DNA of 44,634 nucleotides from Gammaproteobacteria bacterium (lineage in GTDB: Bacteria > Pseudomonadota > Gammaproteobacteria > SZUA-21). The number at the start of each line of letters is the position of its first letter. The stretch's first letter is position 1. Shown one piece after another: positions 19,410 through 28,626 of this stretch. The notes below the pieces were generated by a model that was given only the letters and a program-made list of their open reading frames with translations, ran no database searches and was not told the DNA's origin. A program made the translations under genes and the position numbers. The stretch covers positions 1-44,634 of the forward strand of contig QILK01000247.1 of assembly GCA_003233345.1 (NCBI GenBank). The letters run 5' to 3'.

Positions 19410-19763
19410 TCATGGGAAAACTGATCTCACTGTCATTGTATCTTTCATTGCCACATGCAGCGCAAAACCAATTGGAAATGTAGTCAACTGAAATAACCAA
19501 TATATTTTTAATACCCATCCATGAAAATGCGTATTTTTTTGTTTTAGGAGCCTAAAAATTACGACAACTGCAGAGAATATCTCTAATGTGATCAACATAG
19601 GTACGATCCATTTATACGCTGGGTCTGTTACTGCCGCCGCTGCGATAAGGGAAAAAACGATATAAATTGACGAAAATAAACCTACACCAAAAGCCATGAC
19701 ACTTGCGTGATAATACTCTGAGTTTGCTATTCTAGCTTTAGAAATTAACATCATTTGATCCAT
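19410..19763 (-). CDS. Small integral membrane protein
   Basis: 117 residues, with three hydrophobic segments at about 20-46 (SVMAFGVGLFSSIYIVFSLI), 51-73 (YKWIVPMLITLEIFSAVVVI) and 84-105. This predicts a small inner-membrane protein. Start codons ATG 19763 and ATG 19754 are both possible. It is followed by a good terminator, so it is probably a single-gene unit. No family was recognised. Confidence 0.6.
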   Translation of the reverse strand: MDQMMLISKARIANSEYYHASVMAFGVGLFSSIYIVFSLIAAAAVTDPAYKWIVPMLITLEIFSAVVVIFRLLKQKNTHFHGWVLKIYWLFQLTTFPIGFALHVAMKDTMTVRSVFP

Positions 19764-19824
19764 AAGATAACCAGCCTACTAGTCAGTCGTGACCGGCTCT
19801 CGTTTGGTTCAAAGTATTTTGATA

Positions 19825-20505
19825 TTATTTTTTAACGGTAGGCAGGCTGGAAAACTGTTTAATACTATCCAACAAAATTTGTCTCTGGTCTGTTGTAGTA
19901 TAGGTTCCAATAAAACTGACGATATGATTCGGGAATACAGTCGAATATACGATATGGTGTCGGCGTATTCCTGAAAGGTCACTCTGAAATACAAGCTGGC
20001 TAAATTGATGATCATTTATTTCAATATTGGCTTTTCTAGCGCTAACTTTATACTTTACTCTTCCTGATCGCATCATCTGCACCAAGCTATTGTGGTATGT
20101 TTTTGAAGTCAATTTCGTATCGGTTATAGCTTCGACCACGGCAAGTAAGCTTGCACTACTAGCATTGTCATGACTGGCCTCGGTTTTACTCAGAAAAAAT
20201 AGCACACTAGCATATTCCGTTATTTTATCTGAATACATCTGTCCATGCTTGTGAGCAAGGTTTCTTTGCGACTGATAATCTATAAATTTATTTTTATGTA
20301 ACTTCCAGTTTTTTGGCACTTGAATAGAAAATCGCAATAACCCGTTAGTATAAAAACTATTTTTAACACTCCCTGCATTGACTATTTTCTTTATGGATAA
20401 ATCATGTGTTATCGGACTCCCAGTATAATCACATGCTGGCATGAATAAACACACGACGACACTCAAACTGATTCTAATAAGCATAAAGGGTATTATTTTA
20501 TACAC
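19825..20505 (-). CDS. Predicted lipoprotein, translationally coupled to DUF3754 gene
   Basis: 226 residues from GTG 20505; an ATG seven codons later would give a more typical signal (MLIRISLSVVVCLFMPAC). The Cys in MPAC is a possible lipidation site although the lipobox is degenerate. The mature domain contains FSIQVPKNWKLHKNKF and ends IGTYTTTDQRQILLDSIKQF, which looks like a PsbP/DUF1795-type fold that often follows an export signal. That assignment is tentative. Its start overlaps the end of the DUF3754 gene by eight bases, so both are made from one message. Confidence 0.6.
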   Translation of the reverse strand: MYKIIPFMLIRISLSVVVCLFMPACDYTGSPITHDLSIKKIVNAGSVKNSFYTNGLLRFSIQVPKNWKLHKNKFIDYQSQRNLAHKHGQMYSDKITEYASVLFFLSKTEASHDNASSASLLAVVEAITDTKLTSKTYHNSLVQMMRSGRVKYKVSARKANIEINDHQFSQLVFQSDLSGIRRHHIVYSTVFPNHIVSFIGTYTTTDQRQILLDSIKQFSSLPTVKK

Positions 20506-21739
20506 TATACATATCGTCCCATACCTGGTTTAGTATTTTCAATGCTTCATTCAGTCCAACAACACTCAGATTCCCGCTAGAATCCCGGTTAAGTAATTGG
20601 CAGGATTCAAGCTTTTGCAAGCCATCGGTAATTTCAAAATCGATTGATACGCCATACTCTTGCTCTATAAATGCCTCAATCGTCTTATCTAATTTTTCCT
20701 GATTGAAGTTTTTGTCTTTATTTAAAAAAAGAAAATAATACGCCAGTACTGCTTCCTTGAACTCTTCGCCTTCAGCCATATCGACTATCTGTGATATTGC
20801 GCCCATATTGTTATTCAAATTGTAAAAGTACAAATTTTTAGTCAACTCAGCCATATATTTTGTTCGGTGCGTAAAGATTTTCGCAATTTGACGCCAGATC
20901 ACCCCCAACAACACCCCAACTACGATGACAATCGCGACAGGCCCCTTGGCCACTGCCACCGAAAACTTTCCAAACGCCGTCAATAAACCACCAATCGTAC
21001 CACCACCACCGGTAATGCTCAGTTTCACTTTATCAAAAAGTGTCATTTTAACTTTAGTATTTGGAAATAACATTTCCAGATCAAAATGCGGAATATTCTT
21101 GAATAACTTCAAATAGACATTGTTTGAATTTAATATTACCGGGGTATTTAATTTGCCTTTTTGTTTAGCTGGTTTCAACAATACAAACAGACGGCGGTAT
21201 AGTGGTACCTCGATAACTTCTTTAGTAAGAAATAAAGTTTTCCATTTTCTGCGGGTGAACTTACGAATACCCTGACCACGATAAAATAATGCGATTTCAT
21301 CAAATTCATTAAGATCTACCGAAACCTGTACACCATAGGGTGATATTCGGTTAATCGCCTTGTTGATATCATCAATCGACAAAGCCTCAAAATTTGCACG
21401 GTCGAGGATATAAGTTAACTCTTTGACTAACGTTTCCAGCCGCGATTTTTTATTACTTTTGCTCACTGATCTGGGTGTGACCGTATCACAATCGGGGCTA
21501 AAAGCACTATAGGCTCGCTTTAATTTCAAAATATGTCTATGGTACTGCGCATGATAAATCGCAACAAACATTTCACATATTTTTTTAAATAGCCTGGCAT
21601 CTTCTGCCTCTAATTTTTCTGATGTAGAAATATCATCGAGTAAATCCTCGACAGTTACTGGGATAAATCGTTCGAGCAGATCTACATCACCCTCGATATC
21701 CGCATCTTCGGCGTTTGACTCATGGTGGTTACTAAACAC
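20498..21739 (-). CDS. DUF3754 (TMEM143-like) membrane protein
   Basis: 413 residues, GTG start preceded by AAAGGT at a good distance. The domain order fits DUF3754: an N-terminal part ending in LERFIPVTVEDLL, a central domain with DEIALFYRGQGIRKFTRRKW and VIEVPLYRRLFVLLKP, then PHFDLEMLFPNTKVKMTLFD. A Gly-rich turn and one or two membrane segments follow (about 238-290, GGGGTIGGLLTAFGKFSVAV and VAIVIVVGVLLGVIW). A cytoplasmic helical tail with AYYFLF completes it. The family includes human TMEM143 and many cyanobacterial and proteobacterial proteins of unknown function. It is first in a two-gene unit with the lipoprotein at 19825. Confidence 0.85.
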   Translation of the reverse strand: MFSNHHESNAEDADIEGDVDLLERFIPVTVEDLLDDISTSEKLEAEDARLFKKICEMFVAIYHAQYHRHILKLKRAYSAFSPDCDTVTPRSVSKSNKKSRLETLVKELTYILDRANFEALSIDDINKAINRISPYGVQVSVDLNEFDEIALFYRGQGIRKFTRRKWKTLFLTKEVIEVPLYRRLFVLLKPAKQKGKLNTPVILNSNNVYLKLFKNIPHFDLEMLFPNTKVKMTLFDKVKLSITGGGGTIGGLLTAFGKFSVAVAKGPVAIVIVVGVLLGVIWRQIAKIFTHRTKYMAELTKNLYFYNLNNNMGAISQIVDMAEGEEFKEAVLAYYFLFLNKDKNFNQEKLDKTIEAFIEQEYGVSIDFEITDGLQKLESCQLLNRDSSGNLSVVGLNEALKILNQVWDDMYSV

Positions 21740-21928
21740 AAATATGACCTTTAATTCTCTAGTTACCCGGAAAATGACTTAACATAATAAAATTGAAACT
21801 TACGCTCAACTCTCCCGGTGTAACTATTCTTGACCGCTGGATAAGTTACAACTTATAATTCTAACATCAAAAACACTTTGTTTTCAGGAAAAAACAAAAT
21901 AAGCAAACAATTTACCCGTAGTCTTCCC

Positions 21929-22201
21929 AATTAATTTTTCACTTAGTTAATAACGCAAGAGGCCCCGGGTCCTCCACGAGACTGTGCAAGTATTAAATAA
22001 AAAAGAAATTTATGAGTAGCCCGGACTTCGCGCAGCGAACGCCGGGGGGAGGAATAAGGTTCGAAATTCAATTAAAACAGGCGTGTGCGTAAGATACTCG
22101 GTAGCTGGCTAAAATAGGGAGAAATAGCATGTTCGTTCTCCCGGCGTTCGCTACGCGAAGTCCGGGCTACGGACAAACCACCTTGTGTGAAAAAGTTAAT
22201 T
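21929..22201. repeat. Composite BIME/MITE-like element (copy A)
   Basis: Two REP hairpins in inverted orientation lie at 22016-22046 and 22138-22170. Each has a GTAG head (CTAC on the right) and the stem CCCGG-AC-TTCGC, loop GCA, GCGAA-CG-CCGGG, with one base difference between them. A degenerate third REP and the tail GCAAGTATTAAATA lie at 21962-22000. Outer flanks AATTAATTTTTCAC (21929-21942) and GTGAAAAAGTTAATT (22187-22201) are inverted relative to each other. No transposase gene is inside. GTAG-headed REPs are typically moved by RAYT (TnpA-REP) proteins encoded elsewhere. Confidence 0.85.
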
Positions 22202-22216
22202 ACACAAAGGGTTCCA

Positions 22217-22870
22217 TTATAGTGGACTAAAGGCATCACCATATGGCCGCAAATATTTAATACGTTGCTGAGACGGGCGATGGCCACGATCCGCTGCCAG
22301 TGAATACCAATAGTAAGCCTTATCGCTGTCTTTGCGTACGCCATGCCCATTTTCAAACATGGCACCAAGTTTATACTGTGAAAGCAAATCACCTTTTTTT
22401 GCGCCTTTTCGCAACCAAAATGTTGCTTTTTTATGGCTCTTTTTGACACCTAATCCCTTGGCATACAGCTGCGCGATATTATTGAAGGCTTGCGAAAGCC
22501 CTGATTTTGCAGCACGTTTAAACCAGAACATGGCTTTTCGGTAGTTTCTTTTTGTGCCGTACCCGTTTAGATACATTATACCAAGATTATTTTGCGCTTT
22601 TACATCACCCTTTAACGATGCCTTATTATACCAATATACCGCTTTTTTAAGGTTCTTCGGGGTACCAAGACCCTCGTTATAAAATAATCCCAACACATTT
22701 TGTGCCTTGGGATCTCCCTGTTTAGCCTGTTTTAAAAAATAGCTAAACGCCACTTCGTAATTTTTATCATTATAAGCTTCCAGCGCATCTTCCAACGCAA
22801 GCGCATATAGATTGGCACTAAACAGAGATAAAAATGTGGTAGATATTAGGATAGTAATAAATTTTTTCAT
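22217..22870 (-). CDS. Secreted Sel1-repeat protein
   Basis: 217 residues, ATG preceded by AAAGGA. There is a signal peptide at 1-24 (ending SANLYA) and then five Sel1-like repeats of 36 residues covering the rest, with motifs such as NVLGLFYNEGLGTPKNLKKA and NNLGIMYLNGYGTKRNYRKA. It is basic. It is expected to be a periplasmic alpha-solenoid that mediates protein contacts, with no catalytic residues. The 3' end lies next to the BIME copy A. The Sel1 part of the fusion protein at 12886 is related in type but not a close copy. Confidence 0.85.
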   Translation of the reverse strand: MKKFITILISTTFLSLFSANLYALALEDALEAYNDKNYEVAFSYFLKQAKQGDPKAQNVLGLFYNEGLGTPKNLKKAVYWYNKASLKGDVKAQNNLGIMYLNGYGTKRNYRKAMFWFKRAAKSGLSQAFNNIAQLYAKGLGVKKSHKKATFWLRKGAKKGDLLSQYKLGAMFENGHGVRKDSDKAYYWYSLAADRGHRPSQQRIKYLRPYGDAFSPL

Positions 22871-22979
22871 GTACCCAGTCCTTTAGTTAATACATATATA
22901 ACGTATCGCTCTTGACAGGTAGAAACTTTAGAAAAACGCATTTATCAAATTTTCCAACTATTTAATAACTGCCGAGTCG

Positions 22980-23762
22980 CTATCGTACTATGACTAATGT
23001 CACATTATCGTGTGCTGCCCGGTCCAATATCCATGCTCCTATTTCTTCAGCATCATTTCCCTTTGCTGCTCGATCCAATATCTCCACAATTATTTCCTGA
23101 GTATTATTCTGAACAAATATTCCGTCACTAGCCACAATTATAGGCGAGTTACTTTTAACCTCAAACTGATTACTTTCTGCGGTTCTAAGCAAAATATTCT
23201 CGAAATACTGATCGCCTATTGAACGCGTTAACTGCAAATATCTAGCAAGAAAATTTATGCCATTCCTGCTTATGTATAACTCTCCTTGCTTTATCTTGTC
23301 TCGATGTCGTTTTTCAATCTCCTTAACATCCCCGGAGTTTTCGCTAACATTATGCAATGCACTGGAGAATAATTTACCCTTTTTATTCCAGGCAAATATG
23401 GGCGAGTCACCAATATGACCTGTATATATTTTTACATTCCCCCGGCGACCTTTTATAACTGGAATATATATCATGCTTAACGTAGAGCCACATATATCAC
23501 TGCGACAAGCGTCTTGCAGAAATTTCACTGTCCTCAGTAAACTGGCCTGTATATTACCTTCGCAAAAGAACATGCTTTCGCAAAAGGCCTGAGATAATTT
23601 TTCATGGATACACTTAACAACTTCAGTACCGCAATGACCATCCATAACTGCAATAAATATACCGTTACCATTTTTTACCGCCAGCTGAACTTCCTCTACG
23701 AGTAGCCTGTCTTCCTGACTCGCCCGGCCAGCTATTGATGTAAAAGTACTAATATCCATCAT
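22980..23762 (-). CDS. PP2C-family Ser/Thr protein phosphatase
   Basis: 260 residues with the start set at ATG 23762 (a TTG lies two codons earlier). This is a PPM/PP2C metal-dependent phosphatase that removes phosphate from Ser/Thr of proteins in the cytoplasm. Metal-binding landmarks are visible: QEDR at 16-19, VMDGHCG with Asp41 and Gly42, GHIGDSPIF, LTRSIGDQYF, VASDGIF, and the final DNVTLVIV with Asp252. All acidic residues needed for the two-metal centre appear to be kept. It consists of the catalytic domain only. No Ser/Thr kinase gene is visible in the window, so its substrate is unknown. It is preceded on the same strand by the DUF5329 gene with a gap of about 35 bases. Confidence 0.85.
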   Translation of the reverse strand: MMDISTFTSIAGRASQEDRLLVEEVQLAVKNGNGIFIAVMDGHCGTEVVKCIHEKLSQAFCESMFFCEGNIQASLLRTVKFLQDACRSDICGSTLSMIYIPVIKGRRGNVKIYTGHIGDSPIFAWNKKGKLFSSALHNVSENSGDVKEIEKRHRDKIKQGELYISRNGINFLARYLQLTRSIGDQYFENILLRTAESNQFEVKSNSPIIVASDGIFVQNNTQEIIVEILDRAAKGNDAEEIGAWILDRAAHDNVTLVIVR

Positions 23763-23798
23763 GTTCAATGTAGTTTTATTGCTTAAATATCTTACTAT

Positions 23799-24218
23799 TT
23801 ATTTGGATATTGCCTTTAGTTCTTTTCTAAACCAAGACTCAAGTTTAATAATTTTTCCACTCTGCATCTTAATTAAATAGGGTTTTCCGGTCGTTGACGA
23901 TTTAGTGCCGACGATATTGATAAACTCGTTAGCGGATTTTATTTGATCCTGCTTCCATTTCCACTTTTTGGTCATATGATCAACCGCTTCGGACACAACA
24001 TGCTCTTTTCCATTGCGGATAAACTTGGCGTTTTCCAGCTTGTTGAGTGACTCTATGAGTTTTTGTATTCTGTGGGCTTGAGTTTGACGTTCGCTAACTC
24101 TCACGGTGAGCGCTAACTGAATTGGCGTAACAGCCACTTCAGCTACAAGAGCAATATTATAATTTTGAGCAAATACCAGCGTTGGAAATAATACAGAGAG
24201 TAAAACAAAAATTTTCAT
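23799..24218 (-). CDS. DUF5329 family periplasmic protein
   Basis: 139 residues, ATG preceded by AGAGG. The signal peptide ends in LVFA (1-17). The C-terminal 90 residues match the DUF5329 (YfeK-like) pattern: IQKLIESLNKLENAKFIRNG, then SEAVDHMTKKWKW, SANEFINIVGTKSSTTGKPY and a final SWFRKEL. An N-terminal extension precedes the domain. The family is a small secreted protein of unknown function. It is the first gene of a possible two-gene unit with the PP2C phosphatase. Confidence 0.8.
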   Translation of the reverse strand: MKIFVLLSVLFPTLVFAQNYNIALVAEVAVTPIQLALTVRVSERQTQAHRIQKLIESLNKLENAKFIRNGKEHVVSEAVDHMTKKWKWKQDQIKSANEFINIVGTKSSTTGKPYLIKMQSGKIIKLESWFRKELKAISK

Positions 24219-24395
24219 AAAAAACCTCTATCATTATAGTAAATAATATTTTAGCTATACCCATACTAGGGTTGTTTCAACTAAAAATTCTATAACAAAC
24301 AACAAATAGCACAAAACTCGACCTGGATTCGCACAATTGTGGCACCCAAAATGCATCATTTTGACTAGGTTTATTATTGACAGACTAACTAATCC

Positions 24396-27300
24396 ATGCT
24401 TCCTTTAGACATCCGTTTAATCAGATATTTTTCTGAGTGCCTTCAGAAAGATAATGAAGCTCAAAGTATATGGGATATTTTTAGAGAAGAATATCAATAT
24501 CTCCATATAATAGACGGGAATTTTAGTTCCAAAATAAGCTTGTCTGTAAAAAACGAAAGTATAAAACACCTCTTAAGTACTCCCGGAAGACAAATAACGC
24601 AGGAGATAAACTCATCATTCTTATGTGCGGCCTATTTTTATATCGGCGATATACCGTTTGAATCTAGCGGAACCGAATCTCAACCTATTTGTGCCCCACT
24701 TGTCTATTACGAAACAAAAATTGTCGAGAACCATTTTGAAAAAGACACTTCCAGTCAACATTTAACACTCGAGATCAATCCTCATCACTTTAGCCTTAAT
24801 AAAAGCTTGCTAAACTGCATTTGCAGTCACCCTGACAGGGTGGATATAATTAATTGCAGCTTTCTCAAGGAACCCTTTGATCGAGAGTTTGGCCGTCACT
24901 TTGCTGATTTCTTATTAAACCTTGGCACCAAGGCTAATATCGATACTATTGACTGCCTGCCTAACTTGTTTGACGCCCGCTCCGTAAAGGAACTTGTGGG
25001 ACAAAGTAAAAATAGCAAAACTAAATTTGAAGCAGTCATCGCTCCAGCTGCTGCAACGCTATTAGCATCTACGCCTATTCATTCAGAAAACATTGTTAGT
25101 GAACTTGATACTATCTGCCAAAACGGAGAACTTTCCATCCCGCTTGCACAAATACTATTACAAGAAGAAGTCGTAACAGAGCAAGAGCAATATCACGACC
25201 CAGAGTCATTTGACAATAGCGCTCTTCCCGCACTACTGAGTAAATCACAATTATCAGCTATTAGAAACAGTACCAATAAATCCCTAAGCTTGTTAACAGG
25301 CCCACCAGGCACTGGGAAAACTTATACGCTTTCCAGTATTGCGTTAAATAATTTTTTAAATAAAAAATCTGTTTTAATCGTGTCTAGCAATGACACTGCG
25401 TTAGACGCTATCCAAAAAATGTTAAGCAAAACATTTGAAATCTCTCAGGAAGCTATTGTCAGAACTGGTGATGCCTTCCACCATAAACCATTAGAATATA
25501 ATCTCGAGAATCTATTGGATCAACCACTTACCAATGACGCAGATCCAAATTTTGATAGCGTAGAGACTTTGCGAGAACATAACCGGTTTATTAATAACCT
25601 GGAAAAAAGATTTCGAAAAAATTGTCAGCAGGCAATCCGGGATGGTAAGTTTTTTTATAAATACAACAATTCAAGCAAAATAAAAAAGCGCCTGTACTCT
25701 ATACTAAACTGGATTCATCGACGACGAGTGCGACACTCTGTTCTACTCTATAGTGAGTTAGCCACTATCCAGGAATCCCACGCGCTTAGAAATCGGTTGA
25801 AGTCATCTTATATCAATACCTTTTTAAGAAATCGTTTTGCCACAGTCCTTAAATACGGTAGGGTTGCTTTGAGCAATTTTCTTCACTTGCTTAATTGTCA
25901 TAGTGCTGGACTAAAACAGGATAATAGTATTAACCTGGATTACAATACGATCCTTGACACTTTTCCGATCTGGATAACACCGCTGGACACGCTCCATCAA
26001 ACTTTACCTCTGAAACCAAATTTATTTGATCTGGTTATATTTGATGAGTCTAATCAATGCAATATAGCTAAAAGTCTTCCCGCGCTATATCGTGCTAAAC
26101 GCGCAGTCATTATAGGAGACAAGCACCAGCTACGCATTCGGAATTTGCTTTCTGCCGAAAACGATCTCAGTATTTCCAAAAATCACCAGTTAACCGCGAC
26201 AGATATCGGCATCTACTATCACAGTAACAGCCTGCTGGACTACGCTGAGAAGGCGGCTACTTCCGTTTCGGCAACCACCAATCTGAGCGAACAATATCGT
26301 TGTCATCCAAATATAATTGCCTACGCAAACAAGCATTTTTATCATAACAAACTTCGCATTATGACCGAAAAACCCATTTCAGAAACGGACGCTTCTTTCG
26401 AAATCATAACTTGCAAGGGCAAAAACAAGAATAATATAAATCGGCCTGAAGCAGATTCTCTTTTAATGCGGCTGGGCCAAATCATCGAATACCAAAGCCG
26501 ACTACCTGGGGTAGACCGGCAGTCAATCGGTATTATTAGCTTTTTCTCTGAGCACTTGTCCTATTTAGAAAAGCAGGTACTCAGTCGATTCGATCTAAAA
26601 GTACTCAAAACTTTTGATATAAAAATCGGCTTGCCAGAAACATTTCAAGGACAGGAACGTGACACTATTCTTGTTTCATGTGTTATAGATCAAAATACAC
26701 CAGAACCCATTTTTTTTCACTATTTAGACAACCTCGATAAATTCAACGTCGCTATTACACGCGCGCGGGCGCGGCAAATCGTTTTTCTATCGCGCCCTAT
26801 AAGTTCTCTTCCAAGAAAAAGCCTGTTACACAAATATCTGAGTGAGATGCAGAGCAATCCGCTCCAGGAAGAGACAACGACTAGCAGTCGAGAACAAGAG
26901 GTGGGGAAAATTGTCTCCTGGCTACGAAGCCAGGGATACAGTGTCTTTCCCAATTTTACCTTTTCCGGTATCCGAATGGATATGGCTATTGTCTATAATG
27001 GTACGACTATCGTCATTGACTTAATTGGCTTCCCGGGGGAAATTCACGATACGCTGCACCTTGATCAGTACCGCATATTTGAACGCGCAGGTTTAGCAAT
27101 ATTTCCTTTAAGTTATGGAACATGGATTTACAACAAGGATGACTTGGTTTCGTTATTCACAGCAATGGTGGAAATATCCAGTGACCGGACGATTGCTATG
27201 TTTAGTGAAACCGAAGGACTGCAATCGTATGATGTTGCCGAAAGCGCCGCATCACAATATATGTCGATTACTCAACTAGAACAATTTAAAAATTTAAAGT

Positions 27301-27803
27301 CCAGCCTGATTCAACTCGACGATGATTTAACCCTTGAGCATCTAGACTCTATCAAACGAAAATTTATCCACGTTGTCCGCGCACTCGGAAACAAGTTAAA
27401 CAGCCGGGATTTCACTTATATTAATTACAAGCAGATTATTGATAAAGTGATAACCTCCACTTTCAGTAACCTGGAAACTGTCGTCTATATCAAGAAAAAT
27501 ATTGGCGAACTTTATTTTCAGTCAAATGACGCAAAGCCCTTAAAAGTTTCGAATTCAGATACCTATATTTCTCGCAACGATCTTGAAAGTGATTTTTCAA
27601 CAAAGCAAATCCAACGGATAGATAAATTAATTTCTGAAAACAATCAGGCAATGGATGTTCTCGATAAAGCGGCAATTAAATTTGCGTTTTTAAACAAAAA
27701 TAGCGAACAAAGCAGCTCCAATATAGATAAAATACTTAGCGAGATAGTCATCACCAATGACTCTCCGGAAATGGAACGAGAGGATGAATTAGGTGACTAC
27801 TAG
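24396..27803 (+). CDS. SF1 helicase with C-terminal endonuclease-like (Vsr/MTES_1575-type) domain
   Basis: 1135 residues. Residues 1-290 are an N-terminal region of unknown type. A superfamily 1 (UPF1/DNA2-like) helicase core follows, with Walker A GPPGTGKT at 302-309, motif II DES at 550-552, motif III GDKHQLR near 574, motif IV region QYRCHPN near 633, motif V GQERD near 752 and motif VI AITRARAR near 786. At about 830-915 there is a restriction-endonuclease-like module: EVGKIVSWLRSQGYSVFPN, then FSGIRMDMAIVYNGTTIVID. This recalls the Vsr-related domain found at the end of many bacterial helicases, whose usual acidic IEcDG strand here reads IDLIG, so the active site may be weakened. The last 210 residues are helical and unknown. 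It is a single plus-strand gene between minus-strand neighbours. The architecture is used by several anti-phage helicase-nucleases; a defence role is inference. Confidence 0.8.
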   Translation: MLPLDIRLIRYFSECLQKDNEAQSIWDIFREEYQYLHIIDGNFSSKISLSVKNESIKHLLSTPGRQITQEINSSFLCAAYFYIGDIPFESSGTESQPICAPLVYYETKIVENHFEKDTSSQHLTLEINPHHFSLNKSLLNCICSHPDRVDIINCSFLKEPFDREFGRHFADFLLNLGTKANIDTIDCLPNLFDARSVKELVGQSKNSKTKFEAVIAPAAATLLASTPIHSENIVSELDTICQNGELSIPLAQILLQEEVVTEQEQYHDPESFDNSALPALLSKSQLSAIRNSTNKSLSLLTGPPGTGKTYTLSSIALNNFLNKKSVLIVSSNDTALDAIQKMLSKTFEISQEAIVRTGDAFHHKPLEYNLENLLDQPLTNDADPNFDSVETLREHNRFINNLEKRFRKNCQQAIRDGKFFYKYNNSSKIKKRLYSILNWIHRRRVRHSVLLYSELATIQESHALRNRLKSSYINTFLRNRFATVLKYGRVALSNFLHLLNCHSAGLKQDNSINLDYNTILDTFPIWITPLDTLHQTLPLKPNLFDLVIFDESNQCNIAKSLPALYRAKRAVIIGDKHQLRIRNLLSAENDLSISKNHQLTATDIGIYYHSNSLLDYAEKAATSVSATTNLSEQYRCHPNIIAYANKHFYHNKLRIMTEKPISETDASFEIITCKGKNKNNINRPEADSLLMRLGQIIEYQSRLPGVDRQSIGIISFFSEHLSYLEKQVLSRFDLKVLKTFDIKIGLPETFQGQERDTILVSCVIDQNTPEPIFFHYLDNLDKFNVAITRARARQIVFLSRPISSLPRKSLLHKYLSEMQSNPLQEETTTSSREQEVGKIVSWLRSQGYSVFPNFTFSGIRMDMAIVYNGTTIVIDLIGFPGEIHDTLHLDQYRIFERAGLAIFPLSYGTWIYNKDDLVSLFTAMVEISSDRTIAMFSETEGLQSYDVAESAASQYMSITQLEQFKNLKSSLIQLDDDLTLEHLDSIKRKFIHVVRALGNKLNSRDFTYINYKQIIDKVITSTFSNLETVVYIKKNIGELYFQSNDAKPLKVSNSDTYISRNDLESDFSTKQIQRIDKLISENNQAMDVLDKAAIKFAFLNKNSEQSSSNIDKILSEIVITNDSPEMEREDELGDY

Positions 27804-27819
27804 CAAACAAAGTCAAAAT

Positions 27820-28602
27820 TTAACGGCCACGTATAAATTTTTTAACAATTTTGTTAAAGTACTCTGGCTGGTCGGCGGGAGTAGCGTGTCCGGAATTTTT
27901 AACCACTTCTAATCTCGCATTTTTTATGCAACGCATATATTTTTTCTTTACCTCAACAGAGGTATAATCAAACTCCCCAGACACCACGAGTGTAGCAATA
28001 TTTATTTTATGGAGTTCATCGGAAATATCCCAATTGATTATAGCGCGTGCAACCGATAAATAGGCATGCTTTCTGTTACGCAACCAGTATTTTAAAAATT
28101 TTTTTCTACGTTGTATTTGCTCAGGGTGAGGGAAAAGTTTTTTGGCTAATATTTTCCCGGCAACATTCAGTCCGAGTACCCGTACAATAAAAAAACGTAT
28201 TGCTATTAGCCGTTTTTTTCTAAAGGTGCTCCTGTCCACTTTAGGTGTTGCATTTACGATAACCATAGACTTAATCAATTCCGGGCGATCCAGTGCCAGT
28301 TGCAACAAAACCATAGCACCGAGTGACAACCCTATACAATGAGCAGATTTTAGATCAAGCTTTTGCATCAACTCGGCAATGTCATTCGCCATCTGCTCTA
28401 TAGTATATTTACCGCGTGGTTTGGCAGATAAACCATGACCACGCATATCGACTGCCACAACGTGAAAAAATTGACTAAAGTAGTCAACTTGAAAATCCCA
28501 GTCTTCTACACAGGAACCCAGCCCGTGTAGAAATATGATTGTCTCGCCAGCACCCGACGACAGATATCGCAATTCGATACCATTGACACTTATAAAAGCC
28601 AT
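27820..28602 (-). CDS. Alpha/beta-fold hydrolase
   Basis: 260 residues, ATG preceded by AAGGT. It is a classic alpha/beta hydrolase without a signal peptide. It has the oxyanion motif HGLGS at 26-30, the nucleophile elbow GLSLG with Ser93, Asp212 in VVSGEFDYTS and His239 in KNSGHATPADQPEYF. The triad is complete. The size and motifs fit the group of small esterases and lactonases that includes 3-oxoadipate enol-lactonase-like and BioH-like proteins, but nothing in the context fixes the substrate. It overlaps no neighbour and follows the hypothetical gene at 28627 by 24 bases on the same strand, so they may be co-transcribed. Confidence 0.9.
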   Translation of the reverse strand: MAFISVNGIELRYLSSGAGETIIFLHGLGSCVEDWDFQVDYFSQFFHVVAVDMRGHGLSAKPRGKYTIEQMANDIAELMQKLDLKSAHCIGLSLGAMVLLQLALDRPELIKSMVIVNATPKVDRSTFRKKRLIAIRFFIVRVLGLNVAGKILAKKLFPHPEQIQRRKKFLKYWLRNRKHAYLSVARAIINWDISDELHKINIATLVVSGEFDYTSVEVKKKYMRCIKNARLEVVKNSGHATPADQPEYFNKIVKKFIRGR

Positions 28603-28626
28603 AATTACCTTATATTTAGTTTTTAG

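Noticed and set aside
22072-22449. Minus-strand frame of 125 codons overlapping the Sel1 gene and running into BIME copy A
   Set aside because: It is an out-of-frame shadow of the Sel1 gene, and its end is translated REP hairpin.
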